Assembly: GCA_013396915.1 (NCBI GenBank)
Contig: VWZL01000908.1
Coordinates: forward strand, 133,944-197,943
Reading direction: 5' to 3'
Source: Stercorarius parasiticus
Taxonomy: Eukaryota > Chordata > Aves > Charadriiformes > Stercorariidae
DNA length: 64,000 bases
The notes beneath the pieces are model-generated. The model made no database searches and was not told the DNA's origin. It was given only the letters and a program-made list of their open reading frames with translations. A program made the translations under genes and the position numbers. Shown one piece after another: positions 1-11,500 of this stretch (the first letter of the stretch is position 1; every line of letters begins with the position of its first letter).

Positions 1-428
1 CAAGGAAATAAATAATGCAGGCCTGGCCTTCAAAGAACTGATAAGGCTAACACTTCTGGCACCTTAAAGTGTGGGAGAACTGTCTTGTGAAGACACGATA
101 GTTCTGCCACTTGTGTGGTGAGTTTGCTAGTTCTCAGTTCTCGAGGTCATTGTGTCCGATGAGTGACCTTTGCTTCATTATCCAGAAAATGCATATGAAA
201 ATGCACACCCCTGCATATGCTAAAGATGATTATAGAGATCATGCTAAACATGTATGACTATGGCACTCGTCTCTCCACCCAAATCATGCAACACATCACC
301 TGGGAGAAGGGAGAAACCGGAGACAAGGCTGTCCTTGGCAAGGGGCGTGGACTGTGCTAATTCAGCAAACATAAAAGGGGAGAATAAGTGCCCCTGGAGA
401 GGGAACAAAGAAGAAACAAAAGATTGTG

Positions 429-515
429 CCTGGGAAGATTCTTCCCAAGAAAGAAGACCGTGCCTGGGAAGATTTTTCCAAGGAAGAAGAAGATTACGCT
501 TGGGAAGATTCCCTG
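429..515 (+). repeat. Three-copy tandem repeat, 34-36 bp, inside the LTR
   Basis: The motif TGGGAAGATT recurs at 431-440, 465-474 and 501-510, each followed by a purine-rich tail (CCAAGAAAGAAGA or CCAAGGAAGAAGA, or a diverged version). Spacings are 34 and 36 bases. Tandem duplications in the U3 or leader part of retroviral LTRs are common and often carry transcription-factor sites; that role is inference here. Confidence 0.7.
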
Positions 516-663
516 AAAAAGACTCTGAAACCAGGACCCATGATGTCTTTATCTCTGCCTTTTTCGCTATCTTTTCCTTTCTCTATCCCTCAGTTTCTCT
601 TTTCTCTTAGAATTGTTAAGTAACAGAGTTGTTAAGTAATGACCTTAAGTACAACCTTAAGTA

Positions 664-742
664 CCACTTGCCATAAGTTGTCCTATACCTGTTAAGTAAC
701 ACAATGTATACCCCACCACTTGCCATAATTTATTATATACCT
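664..742 (+). repeat. Direct repeat, 27 bp at 52-bp spacing, inside the LTR
   Basis: The block beginning CCACTTGCCATAA occurs at 664-690 and 716-742 with about 23 of 27 bases identical. GTTAAGTAA also recurs nearby (around 615, 631 and 689). It lies between the TATA-like box and the AATAAA signal. Confidence 0.65.
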
Positions 743-906
743 AACCAATTATCATGGACTTGTTAAGACCTATACTAATCATTCTGGGAAGCTAATAAAT
801 GTTTCTATATGGACCTTGAGATTTATCTCACCTTAGTCCATGCCGTTGGGAATTTATGAATCTGAAGTCACTTATCCCCCCTCATTCCTGAGAGTGGGAC
901 GTGACA

Positions 907-3799
907 ACTGTTTACCGCATCCCTACATCCACATACAGAATTCATTCACAAAGAGTAGACTAAGCCTCTTCCAAAGTGAGTGAAAATCTCACAAGCTTGC
1001 AAGCATTTTATCGAAAAGATTTAATGCTAACACAAGTCTAGAAAGTAGGATTCAAAAGCTTTTGATGCCTGAAGAAAATACTTATCTCTCTTTATTTCAA
1101 AAGAATCAAAAGAGTTTTCAAACAGTACTGGGAAACTGTATTTTAAATATCAGAAATTATCTGTTATCTTTAAATCTTTGTTGAAATGCTCTATTTCTGC
1201 TAAAGGGGAAGTTTGGTAAATTTCTAGAATTTTTTTAGTCGTATTCATATATTTTTCCAATACATTCTTTTTCAAACACTTTCATCTGTCAAAGGCAAAG
1301 GGAGGAAAAATACAAAAATTGTCACTAGTATCCTAATAGTGTATTTTCTGTCAATAGCTGCTAATATTTAAATTCTCCACGAATGGTATCCCTCTTGAAA
1401 CTCTTATGAAATGTTTATATTATAATTTTTTTTTTAAATTATCTTCACAATTCTCTCAGTTTGGATAACTTGAATTTACTTGTGGTCCGTAATAAAATAG
1501 TTAATTGGGGATTTATCTAAGAGACTCTACTGCCTTGTGGTGGAGTACGTGCAACAGAAATATTTCTATATGCATAGTCAGTGTTTAACTGACTTGATTG
1601 TGTTTGGTGTATAAGAGCTGGATCTTTTAAAGGAGATAAATCTGTTCACATTTGTTGCTGCACACACAATAAATGTGAGGCATAATTTAAACTTTTTTTT
1701 TTTAATTCTCTGAAGCTCTTATCATCCCTCCCATTTCCGCTCCAGGAAAATAATATATTTTTATTGATAGTCGGCAAGTATGATTTAAATTGATCTATTT
1801 CACACTCTCTCTCTCAAACTCTTTACTAAATTGATTTTAATTGCTGCATAATCTGGTGAAAATCAACAATTGGCAGACTGCACTCAAGATGTAATTGAGA
1901 ACAGAATAGCAGGGGTTTTGCATATGTGGGACTGAGCTGTATAGTGTATACGCGGGAAAGATGATGTGATAGAAAGGCTTTGCAGTAATAAGAAAGTAAA
2001 AAATAAATAATATGTTGTGCTCCAAACTCATGGCCGACTGACACATTGTGTCATAGGAACCTGCATGGAGCAGGAAATCTGGAGGAAGAACTTATAAAAA
2101 GTACTTGGAATCAAATCTATCTGCGTATCCCTGGAAAGCTATATGTACTGAACTAAGTTTGGAAAAAAAACATCACACAGATTACTACCAAACTATTGCT
2201 AGTACCCACTAAACACTAATCTTGTTTGAATTCTAAGGAGATTTTAGGGTTTGTGTATGTTTATTTGTAATACAATGAAAGGAAACTTTGAAATTAAAAG
2301 TCATTTCAAGCAGAAAAAAAACAACCACAATATTTGTATTCTGATAAATGTGAAGAAATGTTTCTTAAAAATGTAAAGTAGTCACAGAATTTGACATTAA
2401 ATTAGTAAATGTTTTTTTCAGCTCTGATCTGTACATTTTTTCTGTTTGGGGAGAGAAGGGAAGAAACAGTTAAATAATATTGTCTAGCTGTAGCACACAC
2501 CTGCTAATGACATTGCAACCAAAGCAGAAGCATTCACTTTCTACTTCAAAAATATGTTCTCGCATACTAGGCTATATGAGCTATTCTGTCATGTGCTAAA
2601 ATTTGCTGCTGTTTCTTCCAGTGCAGCCCTGAAAAACTGCAAGTCAAAAGCTTGAAGAAAATACAGTAATCTTTAGAGATGCTCGTTATCTTTCCTGATA
2701 CTTTCCATATCCTAATACAACAACAAAAACAAAAGAGAACAAGACAGAATTTTGTGGAAAGTGCACCAAGACAGAACTAATGTGATAGCTCATATTAAGA
2801 GACAGAAATCATACTTTACCTGAAGATGCAAAGAATAAACAAGATAAGGCAGTCTACTGTAGTCAAGTAGAATTTGGTGATTTTCTTGTTCTGGTAATTC
2901 ACATTACCCTTACCACCTCTTGGGATCGGTATTGTGAGGTAAGTGAATGATTGCCTCAGAAAAACAAAATGTTTAGCCTGATTTGTCTCAAAGGCTCGGT
3001 CATTTGTTAGGTACAGTTAAATAAGAAATTATTCCCTCCACCCAGGCTCAAGTTAGGGTAATCAGAGGGAACCTATTATGCATGGATCAAGGAGGATTTT
3101 TTTCTGAAAATGCCATATTTTATTTTAGGAAAAAGGCTGTTTGCTCTCTTTACAGAACACAGCGGCCACTTCAAAAAGCTGATTTACAATAAGTCCCAAC
3201 TTGGTAGGTTGGTTTTTTGTATGTTTATTTTTGGTTTTGTTTTTAATCAGGTGATTCTTAGCATGTTCAGGCAGCCAAGAGCCAGCCCTCAGAGCAAAAT
3301 ATGTGAGTGGCAAAACTGGAGTCACAATTCAAACATATCCTTGCTCTAATAAGGAGCTAAAAAAGAACCACAGCGGCAGAGCACCCTGCACTTGGATCCC
3401 TCTGCTGCCATGTTCTGCACCTAGGCACTCAACTACTGCAAAGAGTTGGAGTGTCAACAATAATTACCATTGATGTCATGCTTGCTGTTAGAATAGTCAG
3501 TTACATCAAAATACTGACTGAACATATTTATCTTTATCATCCATCTGCAAAACAGAGAAATTATGTGATTCTACTAAGGAACATAGAGAAAATAATATAT
3601 TAAAACATTCACAGATTTTTTTCTTTAGTGAAAAAGGGAAGTGAACTCTACTCCATTGAATCTAGAAAGAAGCAATCTAAACCCAGAACCATATCTTCAA
3701 ATGCCACTACTTATTTCATCTCCTGGAAGAGGAGGATTCTGAGAAATTTAGGGGCTGAGTAAGCAGAAATATCTTGAAATTTCAACAAGTGTAAATGTC
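907..3799. other. AT-rich DNA without recognised gene or repeat family
   Basis: Only short low-complexity items were seen: a (CT)n run near 1804-1815 and several poly-T or poly-A runs (for example 1429-1437 and 1693-1703). A donor-like GAG/GTAAGTG sits at 2936-2942 but has no convincing upstream acceptor. Nothing else is supported. Confidence 0.5.
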
Positions 3800-4527
3800 T
3801 GCAACCACCACGGCTCAATACAGGCTGAGATCTGACAAACTGAATAGCAGCACTGAGCGAAAGAACCTGGAGGTCACAATGGATGCCAGGTTGAACACAA
3901 GCACTTTCACTGAGCACTGCCCACTGTTACTGCAAGTTTGCCAAATCACATCCTGGATTGTTGGGAGCATAACAGACAGCATATCAAGGGAAATTATTAA
4001 TTTTCCTCCTCTACCGGGCACTAGTGAGATGGCACCTAAAATACTGGATCAAGTTTTGGGCCACAGATTTCAAGAAGGATGTGGAGAAATGGAAGAGGGC
4101 TCAGAGGAAGGCTACCAAGAGTGTTAAGGTCTAGAGCACATTTCTAGGAGGAGAGGTTGAGGGAGTAGGGCTGGTTTTGTCTGGCAGAGAGGAGGTTAAG
4201 GGGTGCTGCTCTGTTGGCAGCCTACAGTCCTTTAAGGGGATTTACAAAGATGACCGCAGCGAACTCTTTTCAAGAGTGACAGATCAAAAAAGAGTCAACA
4301 GCCAAAAAATTGCAGGATAGCATTTAAGCCTGGAAATTAGGAAAAAACTTCTCCATTAAAAGGGTGATGCAGCACAGGAGCATGTGGGTCTGTGGAACAT
4401 CTGTTCTTGAAAGATTTTACAACGAAACCAGAAAAAGCGAGGCCTAATTTGATGCAGTGCTGGTGATAGGCCCACTTTGGGTAGACAAATGGTCTTGATG
4501 ATTTTCCAATGGTCCTTTCCAACCAAT
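3800..4527 (+). mobile_element. Ancient, degraded CR1-type LINE 3' portion
   Basis: The plus strand follows the order of the CR1 ORF2 3' end with many substitutions. TACAGGCTGAGA near 3820 is followed by AACCTGGAGGTCACAATGGA. Then come GAGATGGCACCTAAAATACTGGA (4026 on), the AAGGATGTGGAGAAATGGAAGAGGG block (4074 on), the AGGAGGAGAGGTTGAGGGAG block (4146 on) and an AATTAGGAAAAAACTTCTCC block (4335 on). It closes with the CR1 terminal run GGTCCTTTCCAACC at 4511-4524. Stops and indels break the reading frame; a 110-codon open stretch (3795-4127) is a remnant, not a gene. The high divergence suggests an old insertion from an early avian or archosaurian CR1 lineage. Confidence 0.8.
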
Positions 4528-7500
4528 ATTTACCTGTTACAACAGTACGAACACTTACACAGACATATTGACATATATTTTCTCTTAAAGACACAAGAAA
4601 ATAAATTAATAACTTACAATATGCAAAAAAAAAAAAGTAGGAATGTAACAATTTTGTGTAGTTTGAAGGGGTTTTTAGGCAATCTGGTTTCAAAAAAAGG
4701 TTCAGAAATCTTAGAGAAAAAGGAGAAAAAATAAGATTTGTGTCATCTAAGCTTCCAACTTACAGAAACTGACAAACACAGAGGGGACAAAAAATCATTG
4801 TTTAATGCTTTTACATAGACACAGTTCTACTTTTATACTTGTCATAAACTAAATTTTATATGTGATATAATCTAATATTATGCACAATAATTAGAAGTTA
4901 AAAAATAATAACTATTTGGAAAGAACTGAATGCTTAGTTCCAAAACCATTTTCATTTGTTTAATAATAGTCTTTCCCAAGGGCCTAAAAGGTGCTGAACA
5001 ACTACAGCCTCTAATGACTTTGTAATCCAATTTTGCACTGGGCTTATTATAGCAACTTACATTTCTCTTGTATGGCTCAATCCTGCATTGTAGAGATATC
5101 TAGTCCTGATCCAGTAAAGCATCCTGACTCCTGCAGGTCATATCCAGATCATGGAGTCTCTAGATATTTCCTTTTCAGTAAGGATGATAAAAGTGAATAG
5201 AAGAAAGAGTCTTAACACTGCTTCTTAACATAAAAATAAGCTGAAAAATGTTTATGTAAAGAAGGTAGTAAGATGAAGAGACTGAAATAAATTGTTTTCC
5301 TTGTGTATCAAGGCATTGTCTGAGCTGGAACTGTAACTAAATCACAGTTCCCTTCCTGGGGTTCTTCTTGGATATTCCTTCTCCTACTGAACAAGTTGAA
5401 CAACTATTCAGTCTAGCTTTTAATTTATTCCTATCTGTATTGCCAAGTCATGCACAATAAAATAATTTGAATTTTCAAGATGGGTTATTCATATGGGTAT
5501 GAGTTTTATTGTCATGAACTAATTATATTTTTTAATACACTTTTTTTCTTTTATAAATATATTTAAGTTAACATTATTTTAAGTGTATTTTTTGTTTGTT
5601 ACCCCATTTCTTATTAATTAACAATAGGTTTGTAGACAAATAATGATATATAATATTGACAATACATGTAACAGCGGTACTAAATTTTGCTGCACTTATA
5701 CTGCCCTACACAGAAGCAAGTATGAAACGTTTGCCTTTTAGGAAAAGGGCACCATTTAAAATCAGTATCTCTGGGTTACTGCATTTTGATGTCTCCAGAA
5801 CTTCTTCAGTCCATTTTATCTGTATAACCATTCAGTTATACAGTAGTATAACTGTAGTTATAGAAACAACAGTAGTAGAAACTATGTAAAAAAATTACAG
5901 AAAATAACAACTTTTTCTAAGAAATAACACTGTATTAAATGCCTTTGGAGGACGGGGGAGCAAAGGGGCAAATGGTTCTTTAAGTGTATCAGGGCTCTCT
6001 GTTCGGACTTAGGATTTAATGGATCCATATGAACAATGAGAACAATTACGCAATGACTTCTGATTTAACTTTCTTGGCCATCTCTAGGACACTGCAAAAG
6101 AAACCCAGCTGTTTCTTGATCACACATTTGATATTAAATGGAATTATATTTTGCTCAGTGCAATTTTTTGCTCAGAGAATTACCAACACAGCAAGTCAGT
6201 TACTATATATTTTTTCTCTAAAACTCTGATCTTAGCAAAATTAAAGTAGATTTTATAAAAGAATCAGGTAAGGAATAATGATAAAGCACTCCATGGAAAT
6301 GCTGTGCATGTCACTCTAATCTATTCTTATACAGCAGAACTGGACTTAAGGTACTTCTGTTGTGTATATATAGATTGGATCTAGCAATAAATGAAATTGC
6401 ACAGTTAAGCTAAAAACTACATTTATAATTTCTATTTAATAAGTGTTTGCATAATCTGTACCATAGGACTGCAAAGTGATCATTTGTCTTCTAGTCTATT
6501 CAAGCACGCTGACATATAATCTATCAACAATCTTTGAAAAGGCAAACATAAAACCAAACCACACTAGTTGTTTTTTATTTGAACTTTATGTTAGCAGTCA
6601 GCATTTTTGAATAGTGTTGCAAGAGCTGAAGTCAGTGAGAACTGCAGCTGTTGAGATTCTACAACAATGGCAAACTATGTATGTAAATGTATTCAGATAC
6701 AGGTTTAGTTGTCTTACTCAAAGAACTGAAGTTTGAGGGGTTCAGCTTATACTCTCTGCTATCACAAATAATGGTGGTAGCTAATTCCCATGCCTTCTGG
6801 AATACTGGCGATAAAGAAACTAGAAACACAAAGTCTGTAAAATTGAAATTCAGGATTCCTTGTCCCAAGGCATTAATACTGTGTATCCCTGTTCTTTGAA
6901 GAGAAATGAACCCAGACTGACACTTTGCTTTTAGTCATGGTGCATAACAACTGTGTCTCATTTACTCACATCTCATTCACATTTATTCAAGAATGAAACT
7001 AACTAGGAATAGCAACTTACACTGTGTGTAAGTTTATTGGTAGCATGAGGCACAATACAATGCTCTTTAAAAGGAAATTTACATTTAAAAAAATAGTAAT
7101 TTTTTAATTTCAGCTCTTTCAAAACATTGCAGATTAGGATTTTTAAAATATGTATATATTTCTACTTTGGCACCAACTTTTTGAGGGATAAGAAATGTTC
7201 AATTTTATTTATTTTCCATCTGGTAACAGGAGCATATTTCCCTCTAAAGAAGACTGATGTGCTGATCATGTTTCAATGCAAGAATATATCACTAATTAGG
7301 GCCAGCATTTTCCATTCACTTCTACTGTATTTAGGCAATACTTGTTCCGAAGAATGTTCTGGTTTTTCACCCATATTTAGAAAATGTATTGTGTACCATG
7401 GTGAGATAGTCTGATTCCTGCCAGATATAAACAAAAAGGCAACACAACATTAGATAATTTTAGTCATAATGATACCATTCAGTGGAATCACTGTTATGCG

Positions 7501-8509
7501 ATGCTGTGTTTTCACAGCATTCTGGAGTTGTGGTAGGATACTAATTTCTTGGCATTGCAGCACAATTATTTTCATTTATGGACTCAGAGGGTGGAGGGAA
7601 ACCTGCCATGCTAAAATTTGAAGCAGTCCTTTAGCTTTTTACTTCCAATCTACTGTTGCACATACACTATTACCATAATAGTGGAATAGCTCTGTTATTA
7701 CAGCAGAGGCAAATCAGACAGACTTGAAAAATCAATGAACACTGTCAGGGATTTTTGGATGAAGAGTAAAAGCAGGGAGTTTAGGGTGTAGAGAGTCAGG
7801 TCTGAAGCAGAACTGTTTGTGCAATGCAAACCAAAGCAAAATGCAAAAAAGAGTACCATCTTGTTCCCTTCATCAACTGGAGTTTATGCAGACATCTCTT
7901 AACCTAACTCCCACCACGAAAATAAAGAAAAATACAGTATGTTTGGGAGATAGAGTGTCATTAGTTTCTTTAAATTCCTAGACAGTCATGGCTCTGACTC
8001 ATCCAATTTACTCAGTTTAATAAAATATGACCCCGTGGGAGTAGCCTGTTGCAAAACTCACCATAACTATCTTCTGCTTACAATGTGAGAAATGAATTCT
8101 GAATATTTGGAAAATTTCTCCTTTATTTGGTTCATTAACTGTTGAGGTACTTCTGTATAATTTCTATGCTTATCACTCCAGCAACATGGACTTTAAGCAA
8201 GGCACAAAACTTTGATAAAGAACTCTGCATTAATGTAAACTTTTCCCAGGACTTTTAAAAGAGGATGAAGTAATGCTAAGGGGGAGAAAAAAAAAAAAGA
8301 AAGGAATAACAAGTTGAATAATTATGAGATCAATAAACAATTAAGCAATTTGCCAAAGCTTTTCAAAGCACCTTTCAAAACAAAAAGACAAAGGCTCTAT
8401 GTTAAACACAATTCTTAAAAGATACTTAATGTGCCAAGCAAAGGCAAGCATGCTGGTGATATCGATTTAGGTGTTTTAATTGTGTTGTTACTTCCATAGA
8501 CAGCTCTAA
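4528..8509. other. AT-rich DNA, no recognised gene
   Basis: Open frames of 60-95 codons occur (for example 4337-4693 on the minus strand and 7127-7414 on the plus strand). They lack recognisable domains and are expected by chance. The notable item is a set of alternating inverted heptamers at 5822-5863, listed separately. Confidence 0.5.
5822..5863. repeat. Four alternating inverted heptamers (GTATAAC/GTTATAC)
   Basis: GTATAAC at 5822-5828, its reverse complement GTTATAC at 5835-5841, GTATAAC again at 5846-5852, and GTTATAG (six of seven) at 5857-5863. Each neighbour can pair with the next, so alternative hairpins are possible. No function is known. Confidence 0.6.
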
Positions 8510-8511
8510 GG

Positions 8512-8547
8512 GGAAAAAAAAAGAAAAAAAAAAGAAAAAAAATAAAG
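8512..8547 (+). repeat. A-rich low-complexity tract
   Basis: A run of A broken by single G or T bases, following GGGG at about 8510. A similar poly-A run lies near 8286-8299. Neither is preceded by a recognisable retrocopy, so these are called simple low-complexity tracts. Confidence 0.7.
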
Positions 8548-8551
8548 GAAG

Positions 8552-11500
8552 GAACCTAGCACTACGTTTTTCCCCTACCAGATGTCTGATTGAATTTCAT
8601 TTTACTGAATTTGCGATTTATAAGCAGTGATTCATGTATAGGAAAAGTAACAGTAGAAGCTGTGATAGGAACCTTAAATTCAACCAAAGATCCGCTCTTG
8701 AAAAGCCTTTCTGAAACAGAGTTTTTACTCATCAGAGTATTTCTAATTCAGTAGGAGATATGCTTTTATATGCAAACTCATGGCAATTGACAATGTGAGA
8801 AATCAAGACATCACCAAGCCCTTTGGTTGTGCTGGCAGGTTCCTAGGGGCAGGTTGGTCTCAGTAAATTGTCCTTAGCTGTGAGTTTCACTTTCTTCCTG
8901 AGACTCTGAATCTCTTGACCTCTGAGTCCCTATACTCTCCCAGGCTCTCTATCTGCTTATTTATAGAGGAGAGAGTGGATGACTTGAAAAGAGATGATTT
9001 GATATCAGAGAATTCATGACAGTTTCAAAACCAATACATAACGCCAGTTGCTGACTTTATACCTTTCTACACATGTCTGCAATGACTAGATAAGCAAATT
9101 CAACACATGAGAAACAAAGCAAATGTTGTCATGACTAAATACCTCGCACAAAAGTTAAGGTTAGCTGCATCAGGTCCTATCTTGTAACACAGACAAAATT
9201 CTTACAGCCACTTGCAGATATATATTATACTTGCCAATTAGCTGTCTAGATTTCTTATACTGAATTGGTCCTAACCTTTCTCTAAGACCAAGTAACGAAA
9301 TCAGTTCCCTGGGTTCAAGGAAAAAAGGAAATCTATATATTCATGAAGCACGGCAGAAACCTTTCATCCAGCAGTGGGAAGTGGTTCATCTATTAAATGC
9401 ACAAGAAATTGACACATCAAGAAGTCAAATGAAAGCAACCAAAGTTGTGAAAGTTATGACAAAAAGAACTTTATAGTTTTAAAGCTTGTGAAGTACTGCA
9501 ACATTTACAGAGTAGGTAAAATTTCACAGTGGCCAGCGAAAAGAGAATTTGTGCACTGTGCTTTTCAACCATTCCAGTGTATAAATTGAAAATAAATGAA
9601 TAATAATTTCAGTGTAAAATATGTAGAAAGCCTGAATAGGTTTTATTTGAATACTCCTTATTCGTTTGGTTAGAGCTAGAATATCAAAGCGATATTTGAA
9701 TAAGCTGATGTTTGCAAGTATTTACTGTTATGAGTAAGAATTGGCAGGCTTGTGATCTTGCTTAACTTTAAGGAAGGAATTTCTTGTTTGTTTGTTTGTT
9801 CAATTCAATTTATGCCTAAGGTAAAATAAGTCAGGAGGAAAAAAATCAGAGTCTGAATTTAAAATAGTTAGCCATATCATGAGATTGCTCTCAGACCAGG
9901 AAAAACCTTTCTTAAGAATGGAAGGATAAGAAAGAAGGTTTTGACCTATGTCTCCAGATTTGTTTCACTAATGGAATATTTAAGGATAAAAGATGTACAT
10001 CTTCTTTTGTTTTCCTCTCTTACTCTGCACTGAAACACTGTGTTTTATGTATAGTGATACTGATTGCAATAAAAATTGTGCTTATAAAATGCCTTTTATT
10101 CAAGGACCTTTCATGCAACCGAAAGCTTAAGTTCACAAAACCTCTTCTTAAATCCCACTCCCACTTCTTAAATTATAGTAAACTGGTTTTGATGACTGAA
10201 ATCTTAAAAATAGAGAGTTCTGGTTGCATAAATTGTGGAAGGATCTGTCCTGCAATATGCAGATAAGTTACAGAGAGGTAAAATGGAGCATATGCTCTGT
10301 GTGATTTGTTTCAGACAATGAGTCAGAGGCCACACAAAGATCAGAGTCAAGGAATCTCTAGCAGTGATCACTACAGTACACAAGAGTGTTCATTCTACTA
10401 TATTTAAATGTCTCTCCTAACTGCATTTTCCCTTTACAAGGTATCATTTGACATGGAGGAGGGGAAAAGATGTGATACAAGATCTGATATTTTTTTCTTG
10501 CTTTTGGGAGGTGCAGGATATTTTCATTACTTGTTTTGAAAAAACCTTATTCATTCTTAAACCTTTCTCAAAGCAGTTGCTTTTTTTTTACCTAGCTGCC
10601 AAATAGTCAATGTTATAATTCTTCTGAGATCTATATGACTAATGCGTGGAGATTTCTATTGCCCCACTACACAGAAAGATATATGGAAGCAAGTGTTTTG
10701 CCACATATATAAAAAAATACTATTTTTCTATAATGAAACCACCTGTGCAAAGAATCATCATTTTAATATGACATAAGGCCAAATGCACTCCAAAACTTTC
10801 AAGGGCAATCTACCTTCTTAAACACACATACATACACTTATATGAATACATAGCTTTAGTAGCGGGAGCACTTCCTCTCATACCAGTGAAATTAATCTGA
10901 CAGCTCTTCTGGTACATTTTTCCCCTCTATATAGAATTAGCTTTAGTTTCAGTGAGTCTTCATTCTGATCCATAGTTCCATCTGCATGGAAAAGCTAGAA
11001 AGAACAGCACCGTATCTTGCAAGTTTTTAAATTTTTGTTAAAAAAAGCTAGAGAAATGCTCAGAAACAGGCAACTGTTAGCTTTCCTCCAGTCCTCAGAC
11101 ACCTCTCCCAATTGCCATGATCATTCAATGACAGTCCTAGTTTTCAATTGACCTCTGGCACTAAAGGTCTCTCTGAAAGCTCTGCATGAGAAAAAGAGCT
11201 TCTGAACTCTACTGCCACTGGGAAGGGATGAGCTATTGACAAACTTCTGTAAGGAACTCTAATCAAGGAGTGAGGAGCAGCCCAGCCAAAGTTAGTTTTC
11301 CTAGTAAGCAAACTGAATCCATGTTGACCTCGGGGGATGGACTGGGAGAGATAAAAGAGAAAAGGACCATCCCAGACAATGTCTGCTAGACTTAGGCCTT
11401 GTTTTTCTGACTCCCAAAAGGTCAGCTATTGTAATAATGGGACAATGGTGCAAAATTTTAGCTACACTTAATTAATTTAAAATGTAAGGAATGAAACGTT

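Larger units (their letters stand above)
1..906 (+). mobile_element. LTR of an endogenous retrovirus (solo or edge-truncated)
   Basis: Seen: a TATA-like ATAAAAG at 371-377, a polyadenylation signal AATAAA at 794-799, a CpG-containing end GGGACGTGACA finishing at 906, and two sets of internal short repeats (about 430-510 and 664-742). This order (TATA box, poly-A signal, terminal CA) fits an avian LTR read on the plus strand. No retroviral gag, pol or env reading frame lies to its right, so it is either a solo LTR or a 3' LTR whose internal part lies outside the window. The left boundary is uncertain: a TG start is possible near 70, but similar-looking sequence continues to base 1. The small open frames inside (254-610 and 426-623) are by-products of the tandem repeats and are not considered genes. 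Family assignment (ERVL-like or ERVK-like) was not possible by eye. Confidence 0.6.
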
